A DNA stretch of 19,376 bases from Nitrospirota bacterium (GTDB taxonomy: Bacteria > Nitrospirota > UBA9217): positions 1 through 19,376 of the forward strand of contig JAAXXJ010000027.1 of the NCBI GenBank assembly GCA_013334545.1. Reading direction: 5' to 3'. Of the stretch, positions 6,658-13,355 are shown in pieces. The position numbers and the translations under genes were made by a program. The notes below the pieces were generated by a model. The model ran no database searches. It was not told where the DNA came from and worked only from the letters and a program-made list of their open reading frames with translations. Numbering within the stretch: the first letter of the stretch is position 1; every line of letters starts with the position of its first letter.

Positions 6658-7116
6658 TCAGGCTGAACGGACAGGAGGGGGAAGCCCGGTGTGGCTGGAA
6701 ATGGTTATATCGTCATGAAGAAAATTCGAACGGCGTGGCGTTTCACCGGTGCAGGACAACATTGCGGGCGGGCCGCCACTTATCGATACGTCTGCCAGTT
6801 GTACCCGGAGCGGCCTGAGCTGGAAGGCCTCACGTAGCACGGCACGTTTTTTCTTGATCAGGATGAACTCGTGTTCGTGCCCGCCGGTCCGTACTTCCGC
6901 GGGAGCGGCGGGCAAAGAACGGTCCGCGCCGATCATCTTCGATAGCAGAACGTTGACCCAGACGATACCGAACGTGACATTCTTTTCCTGCTGTCCGCGC
7001 TCAACGATCCGGTCGTTCCTGACTGCCATCGCCGAAAGATAGATCGGCGACATGGCATAGCTGCAATAGAACATCAGCACCACGACGTGCAGTGCATGCT
7101 TGATCCGGCCTTCCAT
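6658..7116 (-). CDS. Hypothetical protein with N-terminal hydrophobic segment, 152 aa
   Basis: I do not recognise the family. Codon third positions are strongly GC-biased on this strand, supporting real coding. The N-terminus (ALHVVVLMFYCSYAMSPIYL, about residues 8-27) looks like a signal or membrane segment. A strand-like part (NVTFGIVWVNVLLSKMIGAD) and a basic helix (EFILIKKKRAVLREAFQLRP) follow. The tail is rich in Ser, Thr and Pro. A good promoter places transcription start within about two bases of this ATG and there is no Shine-Dalgarno sequence, so the message may be leaderless. Otherwise Met15 (7074) or Met22 may be the true start. Pal lies 180 bases downstream on the same strand. The divergent neighbour is the tungstate regulator, but no functional link can be read from sequence. 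Confidence 0.6.
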   Translation of the reverse strand: MEGRIKHALHVVVLMFYCSYAMSPIYLSAMAVRNDRIVERGQQEKNVTFGIVWVNVLLSKMIGADRSLPAAPAEVRTGGHEHEFILIKKKRAVLREAFQLRPLRVQLADVSISGGPPAMLSCTGETPRRSNFLHDDITISSHTGLPPPVRSA

Positions 7117-7124
7117 GGTGCCGT

Positions 7125-7153
7125 ATAGTAGACCAAAACCATCCTGCAGGCAA
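7125..7153 (-). promoter_or_regulatory. Sigma-70 promoter of the 152-aa hypothetical gene
   Basis: On the minus strand TTGCCT (7148-7153), a 17-base spacer and TACTAT (7125-7130) match four of six bases each. Only eight bases separate the -10 from the ATG at 7116, which predicts a leaderless or nearly leaderless transcript. Confidence 0.6.
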
Positions 7154-7256
7154 GACCTTTTCGTCGGAGGTCCTTGCCTGCGCCGGACGCCATCGGCGGA
7201 GGCGGCATCCAGAGAACGGCGGTCTTGTGCCCTATCCCCCGTTTCGCTCTTTCCCC

Positions 7257-7285
7257 TTGCCTATCGTTATTCCCTATGATATATT
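7257..7285 (+). promoter_or_regulatory. Sigma-70 promoter of the tungstate regulator/transport operon
   Basis: TTGCCT (7257-7262), a 17-base spacer and TATATT (7280-7285) form a good promoter. Seven bases separate the -10 from ATG-7293, so transcription should start at or within a base or two of the start codon (leaderless). Confidence 0.68.
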
Positions 7286-7288
7286 ACG
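7265..7288 (+). promoter_or_regulatory. ModE-box-like operator dyad
   Basis: CGTTAT (7265-7270), 12 bases and ATTACG (7283-7288) form an imperfect inverted repeat, five of six positions symmetric. From memory, the E. coli ModE box has CGTTAT and ATAACG arms with a similar centre. It covers the spacer and the -10 of the promoter, where a bound repressor would block transcription. Autoregulation by the ModE-like protein encoded immediately downstream is inferred. Confidence 0.5.
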
Positions 7289-7292
7289 CACT

Positions 7293-7667
7293 ATGCCGAG
7301 AGCTTCCCATGATCATCGCACGAAGAGGAACCCCAGGCCCGGTTTTCGCGGCCGCGTATGGATCGACGGTCCGGAAGGTACGTTCATCGGCTACGGCCGT
7401 GTCGTATTGCTTGAGCGGATCATGGAGCACGGGTCGATCACGAAGGCGGCAAAATCGATGGAGATGGCCTACCGCCATGCCTGGGATCTCGTGGATTCCA
7501 TGAACCGCCAGGCAAAGCGGCCCTTTGTCGTGCTTGCAACAGGCGGCAAGGGTGGCGGCGGCGCGCAGGTCACTGCGGCCGGCACGAAAGCGATCAAGAT
7601 CTTCTGGCAATTCCACAAGGACCTCGAGGCATTTTTAAAACGGGAAGAAAAAAAGCTCAAGTTCTGA
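7293..7667 (+). CDS. ModE-like HTH-only transcriptional regulator, probably of tungstate uptake (TunR-like)
   Basis: This 124-residue protein consists almost only of a ModE N-terminal winged helix-turn-helix. GRVWIDGPEGTFIGYGRVVL is followed by the recognition region LLERIMEHGSITKAAKSMEM and AYRHAWDLVDSMNRQAKRPF. The wing LATGGKGGGGAQVTAAGTKA and a dimerisation-type helix (IKIFWQFHKDLEAFLKREEK) complete it. The C-terminal oxyanion-binding TOBE/Mop domains of ModE are absent. It must therefore be ligand-blind or use a partner. It heads the tungstate locus, with the next gene starting 30 bases after its stop. The start at 7293 is set by the promoter; an ATG at 7227 lies upstream of the -35. No Shine-Dalgarno is present, in line with a leaderless message. 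A ModE-box-like dyad overlaps its promoter. Confidence 0.87.
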   Translation: MPRASHDHRTKRNPRPGFRGRVWIDGPEGTFIGYGRVVLLERIMEHGSITKAAKSMEMAYRHAWDLVDSMNRQAKRPFVVLATGGKGGGGAQVTAAGTKAIKIFWQFHKDLEAFLKREEKKLKF

Positions 7668-7697
7668 ACCATTATTGATCTTCCAGGAGGTACTGCC

Positions 7698-8492
7698 ATG
7701 TCCAGATCGCCGGTAAAGCTCGTGATCGCATCCACGACCAGCACCCAGAATTCCGGGCTGTTCGACGTGCTCATCCCTGCTTTTGAGAAGGCAGCCCGCT
7801 CCGGTCTGAAGGTGGAGGTCATTGCCGTGGGTACCGGCCAGGCCATGCGGCTCGCCAAGAAAGGCGGGGTGGACCTGCTCTTCGTGCACGATCCCTTCCG
7901 GGAGGAAAAATTCGTTGCCGAGGGATACGGCGTGAATCGCCGCCTGGTGATGCACAACGACTTTGTGATCGTGGGCCCCGGCAGCGACCCGGCGCGGATC
8001 AAGGGGCTTACCAGTGCCGTCGACGCCTTCGAGCTGATCGCTGAGGCGGAGGCAACCTTCGTGTCGCGCGCAGACGACTCCGGAACGAACGTCAGGGAAC
8101 AGGATCTCTGGGATGACGCCGGGGTCAGCCCGAATGGCCGGGACTGGTACGTCGAGGCCGGCGCCAAGATGAGCGACACGCTCCTTTTGGCGAGCGAGCA
8201 AAAAGCGTATACCCTCTCTGACCGTGGCACGTTTCTGAACTATGCATCACGGATCGGGCTCAAGGTCCTGGTGGCGGGCGATACGCTCCTGAAGAACCAG
8301 TACAGCGTGATCGCCGTCAGTCCGGCGGCGTTCCCCGGCGTCAAGTACCGGGAAGCCATGGACTTCATCTCCTATGTGACTTCACCTGAAGGCCAGGGCC
8401 TCATTGCGCGTTATAAGAAGCATGGTGTGAACGCATTCATCCCCGATGCTGTCCCGAGTGCCGCTGCAAAGCGGGCTCGCGGCAGGAGATAG
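7698..8492 (+). CDS. TupA-like tungstate-binding protein without signal peptide
   Basis: This 264-residue protein has the fold and motifs of the tungstate ABC-transporter binding protein TupA. The N-terminal oxyanion loop is LVIASTTSTQNSGLFDVLIP, followed by EVIAVGTGQAMRLAKKGGVD and DLLFVHDP. MHNDFVIVGPGSDPARIKG, SRADDSGTNVREQDLW and AYTLSDRGTF also match. Unlike its two neighbours it starts MSRSPVKLVIAS with no signal peptide. The frame cannot extend upstream, because the stop of the preceding gene lies in the same frame 11 codons before. An AGGAGG ribosome site 9 bases before the ATG confirms this start. It should therefore be cytoplasmic. The C-terminus has a basic tail (AAAKRARGRR). A role as intracellular tungstate sensor or carrier for the HTH-only regulator upstream is inferred. 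Loss of export by decay of a duplicated tupA is the simpler alternative. Confidence 0.85.
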   Translation: MSRSPVKLVIASTTSTQNSGLFDVLIPAFEKAARSGLKVEVIAVGTGQAMRLAKKGGVDLLFVHDPFREEKFVAEGYGVNRRLVMHNDFVIVGPGSDPARIKGLTSAVDAFELIAEAEATFVSRADDSGTNVREQDLWDDAGVSPNGRDWYVEAGAKMSDTLLLASEQKAYTLSDRGTFLNYASRIGLKVLVAGDTLLKNQYSVIAVSPAAFPGVKYREAMDFISYVTSPEGQGLIARYKKHGVNAFIPDAVPSAAAKRARGRR

Positions 8493-8503
8493 GGGGGTTT
8501 TTC

Positions 8504-9364
8504 ATGAAGAACCGTCACGTATTTCCGCTGCTGGTCTGCGTTGCCCTATCGCTGCTCATCCCGACCATGCTCATTGCTGAGCCTACGACCGGACAGCCGA
8601 AGAAGATCATGCTTGCCAGCACCATCGGCCCCATAGACGCGGGCATCGTCGGCGTGCTGGAGGAGGCCTTCACGAAGAAGACCGGCATCGCGGTCGAGCA
8701 CATCGGCGCCGGCACCGGCCAGGCCCTCAAGCTCGCAGAGACCGGAACGTATGACCTCGTCCTGGTGCACGCGAAGACCCTCGAGGAGAAGTTCGTGGCT
8801 GACAGGTTCGGCACGAAACGCTATGACCTCATGTACAACGACTTCGTGATCCTCGGCCCGGCATCGGACCCTGCAAAGATCAAAGGCATGAAGGACGCGG
8901 CAGATGCACTCAAGGCGATCGCCCAGGCACAATCGCTTTTCGTGACGCGCGGCGACAAGTCAGGCACCCACGTGAAGGAGCTGGAGATCTGGAAGAAGGC
9001 CGGCATCGAACCGCAGGGGGCCTGGTACCAGGTCTTTTCCGAGGGCGCAAAGGGCAATGCGCCGACCCTGACCTTCACGAATGAAAAGCAGGCCTATACG
9101 ATCATGGACCGCGCCACGTTCATCACCATGAGGCCCAAGATCTCCCTTCAGGTGCAGGTCGAGCGGGACGATATCCTGCTCAACTACATCACGCTCATTC
9201 CGGTCAACCCTGCGAAGTTTCCGCAGGTCCACCACGCCGAAGCAATGCAGTTCATCGAATGGCTGCAGGGCAGGGATGCACAGATGATCATCCGTGACTT
9301 CGGCAAGGACAAGTACGGCGAACCGCTCTTTTTCCCGAACTCGCCTGAAGGAAAGAAACTTTAA
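8504..9364 (+). CDS. Secreted TupA-like oxyanion-binding protein with altered ligand loop
   Basis: This is a 286-residue periplasmic binding protein related to TupA. The signal peptide is MKNRHVFPLLVCVALSLLIP with a likely cut after MLIA. Family motifs are present: VEHIGAGTGQALKLAETGTY, DLVLVHAK, MYNDFVILGPASDPAKIKG, TRGDKSGTHVKELEIWKKAG and AYTIMDRATF. The first anion-binding loop reads LASTIGPIDAGIVGVLEEAF instead of the ASTTSTQNSG of the other two copies. The central Thr-Ser-Thr oxyanion contacts are lost. DRGTF/W is also DRATF here. The ligand may therefore differ from tungstate, or affinity may be changed. It starts 11 bases after the cytoplasmic copy and has a G-rich ribosome site. No dedicated permease is adjacent, so it presumably feeds the single TupBC pair or acts as a scavenger. 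The C-terminal FGKDKYGEPLFFPNS is typical. Confidence 0.85.
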   Translation: MKNRHVFPLLVCVALSLLIPTMLIAEPTTGQPKKIMLASTIGPIDAGIVGVLEEAFTKKTGIAVEHIGAGTGQALKLAETGTYDLVLVHAKTLEEKFVADRFGTKRYDLMYNDFVILGPASDPAKIKGMKDAADALKAIAQAQSLFVTRGDKSGTHVKELEIWKKAGIEPQGAWYQVFSEGAKGNAPTLTFTNEKQAYTIMDRATFITMRPKISLQVQVERDDILLNYITLIPVNPAKFPQVHHAEAMQFIEWLQGRDAQMIIRDFGKDKYGEPLFFPNSPEGKKL

Positions 9365-9591
9365 CACAGAGAGAAGGTCTCTTCCAGCACGTGCGTTAGC
9401 GGAAGTGCTGAGGATAGGACAGGGCGGAAAAGGAAACCAGGGAAAAACGACGTCCCTGCAGCGCAGTGCGAGCCGGACCGTAGAAAAAACATTCTTTTTT
9501 GGGCAGCCCCCAAGTAGTCATATAAGCTTCAGACGTGCTTCTGTACCTAAAATGTTCTGACCCCCACATTCGTTCGACGGAGGTTATTCTT
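9365..9591 (+). promoter_or_regulatory. Structured leader/spacer upstream of canonical tupA
   Basis: This 227-base gap interrupts an otherwise tight operon. It contains an inverted repeat CAGCAC/GTGCTG (about 9386-9410), a CAGGG/CCCTG hairpin (about 9438-9460) and a TTGGG-CAGCC-CCCAA stem (9499-9513). A -10-like TATAAG at 9521-9526 has a poor -35 (TTGGGC, 16-base spacer). An internal promoter or a structured leader is possible. I could not match it to the molybdenum/tungsten cofactor riboswitch from memory. Confidence 0.35.
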
Positions 9592-10401
9592 ATGAAACGG
9601 ATCGTGCTCTTTGCTTTGGCGCTCATCCTGATCGGCACGGCCGCACTTGCCGAGACGCGCATCAAGATGGCCTCGACAACGAGCACCCAGAACTCGGGGC
9701 TGTTCGACTACCTCCTGCCGATCTTCGAGAAGAAGACCGGCATCAAGATCGATGTGGTTGCCGTCGGAACCGGTGCATCCATTGAGATCGGCAAGCGCGG
9801 TGATGCGGACGTGGTCTTCGTGCACGCAAAAGAGCAGGAGCTGCAGGCCGTGCAGGAAGGCTTTTTCGTGAACCGCCACGATGTGATGTACAACGATTTC
9901 GTCGTCATCGGCCCGCAGAACGATCCGGCAAAGGTCAAGTGGCTACAGAGCGCATCCGACGCTTTCAAGGCCATTGCCACAGCGCAGTCCTCCTTCGTCT
10001 CGCGGGGCGACAAGTCGGGCACGCATACAAAAGAGCTTTCACTCTGGAAGAAGGCCGGCATCGAACCCGCGGGTAAGAAGTGGTACCTTGAGGTCGGTCA
10101 GGGCATGGAGAAGACCCAGCGCATTGCTGACGAAAAGAGGGCCTACACGCTCACCGACAGGGGCACCTGGCTCGCCACGAAGGACAAGGACAGGCTGGAC
10201 CTGGTCATCGTTCTCGAGGGAGATCCGGTTTTGTTCAACCAATACGGCATCATGGCGGTCAATCCCGAGAAGCACAAGCACGTGAAGTTCAACGAAGCTA
10301 TGCAATTCGTGGACTGGCTCATTTCCAAGGACGGCCAGGCCGCTGTTGCGGCCTTCAAGGACAGGAACGGGAACGCCCTCTTCATTCCCAACGCCAAATA
10401 G
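9592..10401 (+). CDS. tupA: TupA, tungstate ABC transporter substrate-binding protein
   Basis: This is the canonical member of the set, 269 residues. The signal peptide MKRIVLFALALILIGTAALA would be cut before ETRIKM. The full oxyanion loop is MASTTSTQNSGLFDYLLPIF. DVVAVGTGASIEIGKRGDAD, VVFVHAKEQE, MYNDFVVIGPQNDPAKVKW, SRGDKSGTHTKELSLWKKAG, AYTLTDRGTWLATKD and the end GNALFIPN all fit TupA. It captures tungstate, and probably molybdate less well, in the periplasm and hands it to TupB. Tungsten serves enzymes such as aldehyde:ferredoxin oxidoreductase and some formate dehydrogenases, common in anaerobes. ATG-9592 has a GGAGG ribosome site 8 bases upstream; 19 upstream in-frame codons before the signal peptide are rejected. 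tupB and tupC follow. The structured element at 10402-10485 lies before tupB and may set the protein ratio. Confidence 0.93.
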   Translation: MKRIVLFALALILIGTAALAETRIKMASTTSTQNSGLFDYLLPIFEKKTGIKIDVVAVGTGASIEIGKRGDADVVFVHAKEQELQAVQEGFFVNRHDVMYNDFVVIGPQNDPAKVKWLQSASDAFKAIATAQSSFVSRGDKSGTHTKELSLWKKAGIEPAGKKWYLEVGQGMEKTQRIADEKRAYTLTDRGTWLATKDKDRLDLVIVLEGDPVLFNQYGIMAVNPEKHKHVKFNEAMQFVDWLISKDGQAAVAAFKDRNGNALFIPNAK

Positions 10402-10413
10402 CACCAAAAGGCT

Positions 10414-10482
10414 GGCACGGACTGGACCAGAACCAAGGCTCGATACCCCCAGTATCCCTCCCTGATCCGGTCCGTGCCTTTT
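10414..10482 (+). terminator. Terminator-like or attenuator structure between tupA and tupB
   Basis: GGCACGGAC (10414-10422) and GTCCGTGCC (10470-10478) form a perfect 9-bp stem followed by TTTT (10479-10482). The 47-base loop contains a second perfect hairpin, GATAC-CCCCA-GTATC (10442-10456). The T run ends three bases before the tupB start. Partial termination here would give more binding protein than permease, a common need in ABC operons. Ligand control is speculation. Confidence 0.6.
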
Positions 10483-10485
10483 GCT

Positions 10486-11190
10486 ATGGAATCACTCCTC
10501 CAAGGATTCAACGAAGCCCTGAAGCTGATCTTCCATCTTGATCAGACGCTTTTCGGGATCATTGTTCTTTCCCTCAAGGTGTCTGGTTCTGCGCTGTTGA
10601 TCTCGACAGCCATCGGACTTCCCGCCGGCGCCTTGCTCGGACTGAAGCCCTTCCCCGGCCGGGACCTCGCCATCAGCGGCGTGAACACGCTCATGGGCCT
10701 TCCACCGGTCGTCGTCGGGCTCTTCGTTTATCTCCTCCTGTCGCGCAAGGGACCGCTGGGATTCATGGGGCTGCTCTACTCGCCGCCAGCAATGATCATC
10801 GCCCAGACCATCCTCGCCCTGCCTATCGTGATCGCTCTCTGCCATTCTGCCATCAGGAACGTCGAGCCCATTATCCGTCAGGCCGCGCGGACCCTCGGTG
10901 CAACATCGGGCCAGGAAACGCTCGCTGTCATCCGCGAGGCCCGATACGGGATCCTCTCGGCCATCATTGCCGCTTTCGGCAGGGTCATGGCCGAGGTCGG
11001 GGCGATCCTGATCGTCGGCGGGAACATCGCCGGCTACACGCGGGTGATGACCACAACCATCGCGCTCGAGACGGACAAGGGCAACTTCGAGCTTGCCCTC
11101 GCGCTCGGCATAATCCTGCTGACAATATCGTTCATCATTAATGCTGCACTCCATGGTGTCCAGAAGAGAGGATCGGTCAAAACCTCGTGA
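10486..11190 (+). CDS. tupB: TupB, tungstate ABC transporter permease
   Basis: A 234-residue inner-membrane permease of the TupB/ModB type. Five or more transmembrane helices are evident, for example GIIVLSLKVSGSALLISTAI, VNTLMGLPPVVVGLFVYLLL, AMIIAQTILALPIVIALCHS and a final LALGIILLTISFIINAALHG. The cytoplasmic coupling loop carries the EAA-like motif RQAARTLGATSGQETLAVIR, which contacts the ATPase. The GRVMAEVGAILIVGGNIAGY segment is typical of TupB. I chose ATG-10486 (MESLLQGF); a GTG at 10474 lies inside the hairpin arm. There is no ribosome site, because the T run of the preceding structure occupies that place. The stop overlaps the tupC start by four bases (GTGA), so the two are translationally coupled. 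Confidence 0.93.
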   Translation: MESLLQGFNEALKLIFHLDQTLFGIIVLSLKVSGSALLISTAIGLPAGALLGLKPFPGRDLAISGVNTLMGLPPVVVGLFVYLLLSRKGPLGFMGLLYSPPAMIIAQTILALPIVIALCHSAIRNVEPIIRQAARTLGATSGQETLAVIREARYGILSAIIAAFGRVMAEVGAILIVGGNIAGYTRVMTTTIALETDKGNFELALALGIILLTISFIINAALHGVQKRGSVKTS

Positions 11191-11846
11191 AGCTGCTCAT
11201 CGCCCATATCAGGAAGGACTATGACGGCAGGGCCGTTCTGAAGGACTGCTCCTATGCTTTCAACGGCGCCGGCGCCTACGTCCTCATGGGACCCAATGGA
11301 TGCGGAAAGTCAACGCTCCTGCGGATCTGCTCCCTGCTCGAGCGGCCCGATGGCGGAGACCTTCAGTTCAAGGACAATAGCACGCCGCTGGTCCAGGACA
11401 TCGCTCTCCGAAGGCGCATGACTATCGTCCTCCCGCGGACCGGGGTCTTCAATACAGCCGTATCCAGCAATGTTGCCTATGGCCTGATGATACGGAACAT
11501 GCAGAAGCATGAGATCAACGATACCGTGCAAAAAGCCCTGGCCTTCGTCGGTCTGGAGCATAAGGCAAAGCAAAATGCCCGCACCCTCTCGAGCGGAGAG
11601 ACCCAGCGCCTGGGCATCGCCCGCGCCCTTGCCATAGGACCGGAGATCCTGTTCCTCGACGAACCGACCGCATCGGTGGACGAGGAGAACACCTCGATCA
11701 TCGAAGCCATCATCACAAGCCTGAAAAAGGACGGACGGACCATGGTCATCATGACGACCCACGACCGGGACCAGGCTGAACGCCTCGCTGACGGGCTACT
11801 CGTCATGAAGGAGGGAAGGATAGAGGAGGCCAAGGAAGGGACATAG
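11187..11846 (+). CDS. tupC: TupC, tungstate ABC transporter ATP-binding protein
   Basis: The 219-residue ATPase starts at a GTG that overlaps the tupB stop. Motifs in order: Walker A GPNGCGKST (residues 35-43), ABC signature LSSGE (134-138), Walker B ILFLDEP (154-160, with Glu159 catalytic) and the switch His192 in MTTHD. The Q-loop is unusual: RRRMTIVLPRTGVFNTAVSS has Pro83 where ABC ATPases normally carry Gln, which senses the gamma-phosphate and couples to the permease. The rest of the loop, FNTAV followed by NVAYGL, is typical of TupC. The protein powers uptake of tungstate through TupB at the cytoplasmic face. It ends the operon. A weak hairpin with TTTT lies at 11936-11962 between it and the convergent RNase-like gene. 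Confidence 0.92.
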   Translation: MKLLIAHIRKDYDGRAVLKDCSYAFNGAGAYVLMGPNGCGKSTLLRICSLLERPDGGDLQFKDNSTPLVQDIALRRRMTIVLPRTGVFNTAVSSNVAYGLMIRNMQKHEINDTVQKALAFVGLEHKAKQNARTLSSGETQRLGIARALAIGPEILFLDEPTASVDEENTSIIEAIITSLKKDGRTMVIMTTHDRDQAERLADGLLVMKEGRIEEAKEGT

Positions 11847-11935
11847 GACATTACGGCAGGCTTAGGGTAAAGGCATGCTCTGCCCGCCCTGGTGGCACAA
11901 GGGATTCCTGACGCTATCGATTCGCCGTTGTACAT

Positions 11936-11962
11936 CTCATCCGCAACCATCCGCGGAGTTTT
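11936..11962 (+). terminator. Weak terminator-like hairpin at the end of the tup operon
   Basis: CTC-AT-CCGC (11936-11944, AT bulged), an 8-base loop and GCGGAG (11953-11958) are followed by TTTT, which runs into the stop codon of the convergent gene. The stem is short and bulged, so termination would be modest. Confidence 0.35.
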
Positions 11963-13355
11963 ACAGTTCGAACTGCTGGCCCAGCTCGGGCACATGGGTC
12001 AAGAACCCGTAGTGTTCCCGCACCAGGTCCGCGAAGGTGAGCGCTGCCGTTTCTTCACCGTGGGTCACGAAGACCGTCGGGCTGCTCCTGAACGCCGAAA
12101 GCCATGCCAACAGCTCCTTCTGGTCTCCATGGGCCGAGAACCCTCCGATTGTCCAGATCCGGGCCCGGACCGCGATCTCCTCGCCCCAGATCGAGACCGA
12201 TTTTGCTCCGTCCACGATCCGCCTGCCCAGCGTTCCCTGCGCCTGGAACCCGACGAAGATGACGCTGCACTCCGGCCGCCAGAGGTTGTGCTTCAGGTGA
12301 TGCCCGATCCGACCCCCTTCGCACATGCCGCTGCCCGCGACGATGATGGCCCGGGATCTGATCTTGTTGATGGCCATGGATTCCTCGATCGAGTGCGTGA
12401 ACCGGACCGTGATCGCGTCGCCGATCGTGCCGCCCCTGATCAGCCGCACGGCCTCCTCATCGAAGAGCTCGGGGTGGCTGAGGTAGACCCGCGTCGCCTT
12501 TTCCGCGAGCGGGCTGTCGATCGTGACGGTCAGCTTCGGCAGCGTCCCCTCGCGCACCAGCCGGTTGAGAATGTACAGGATATCCTGCGTGCGGCCGATG
12601 GCAAAGGCCGGGATGAGCACGTTCCCGCCCTTCGCGAAGGTGGTTGTGATCGCCTCGGCGAGCTCTGTGGCAGTATCCTCGCTGTTCTTGTGCAGCCGGT
12701 CGCCGTAGGTCGATTCCATGACCACGTAGTCGGCCTCCGTGGCGAGCGTGGGGTCCTTGATGATGGGGGTTCCCTTCTTGCCGATGTCGCCCGAGAAGAT
12801 GATCTTCTTCTCCTTGTCCGGTGCTGCGAGCCACAGCGCCAGGCTGCCGGAGCCGAGGATGTGGCCAGCGTCGAAAAAGCTGTACCGGAGCCCCATGCCC
12901 GTGTCGAAGGGCTGGCCGTACTTCACACGATCGATGAGCGGCAGCACCTTCTCCACATCTTCGGTCGTGTAGAGCGGCTCAACGGCCTCGCCGCCCTTCC
13001 GCAGCGACCGCCGGGACATCCGCTCGGCGTCGTTCTCCTGGATCTTCGCCGAGTCGAGCAGCATGGGGCCGATCAGGTCCGCGGTCGCCGTGGTCGTGAT
13101 GATCCTGCCACGGAAACCCTCCTTCACCAGGCGGGGGATCAGGCCGGAATGGTCGAGGTGCGCGTGGGTCAGGAAGAGGAGGTCGATCCCTTTCGGGTCA
13201 AAGGTGAAGGGCTCGCGGTTCCGGTCGCGGGAATCGCCCGCACCCTGGACGAACCCGCAGTCAACGAGGATCTTCCCCTTCGGCAGGGCCAGCAGGTAGC
13301 AGGAGCCGGTCACCGCGCGCGCCGCGCCGAGAAAACGGATAGTACCGATGCTCAT
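11961..13355 (-). CDS. Beta-CASP metallo-beta-lactamase, RNase-like (CPSF73/TTHA0252 type)
   Basis: This 464-residue protein belongs to the MBL-fold RNA-processing nucleases with a beta-CASP domain. The zinc site motif is LTHAHLDHSG (His64, His66, Asp68, His69). A further metal ligand lies in FFDAGHILGSGS, and IFSGDIGKKG supplies the conserved Asp. The beta-CASP insert holds MESTYGDRLH, VLIPAFAIGRTQDILYIL and GSGMCEGGRIGHHLK. The C-terminal GGFSAHGDQKELLAW and VTHGEETAALTFADL carry the last histidines. Bacterial and archaeal relatives are endo- or exoribonucleases in RNA decay. ATG-13355 follows an AAGGAGG site with an 11-base gap; a longer frame to 13415 is less likely. It converges on tupC. 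A minus-strand TATAAT at 13489-13494 might be the -10 of its promoter, without a good -35. Confidence 0.92.
   Translation of the reverse strand: MSIGTIRFLGAARAVTGSCYLLALPKGKILVDCGFVQGAGDSRDRNREPFTFDPKGIDLLFLTHAHLDHSGLIPRLVKEGFRGRIITTTATADLIGPMLLDSAKIQENDAERMSRRSLRKGGEAVEPLYTTEDVEKVLPLIDRVKYGQPFDTGMGLRYSFFDAGHILGSGSLALWLAAPDKEKKIIFSGDIGKKGTPIIKDPTLATEADYVVMESTYGDRLHKNSEDTATELAEAITTTFAKGGNVLIPAFAIGRTQDILYILNRLVREGTLPKLTVTIDSPLAEKATRVYLSHPELFDEEAVRLIRGGTIGDAITVRFTHSIEESMAINKIRSRAIIVAGSGMCEGGRIGHHLKHNLWRPECSVIFVGFQAQGTLGRRIVDGAKSVSIWGEEIAVRARIWTIGGFSAHGDQKELLAWLSAFRSSPTVFVTHGEETAALTFADLVREHYGFLTHVPELGQQFEL

Noticed and set aside
9365..9480. Molybdenum/tungsten cofactor riboswitch upstream of tupA
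   Set aside because: Position is suggestive and hairpins exist, but I could not match the consensus from memory; a covariance-model search is needed.
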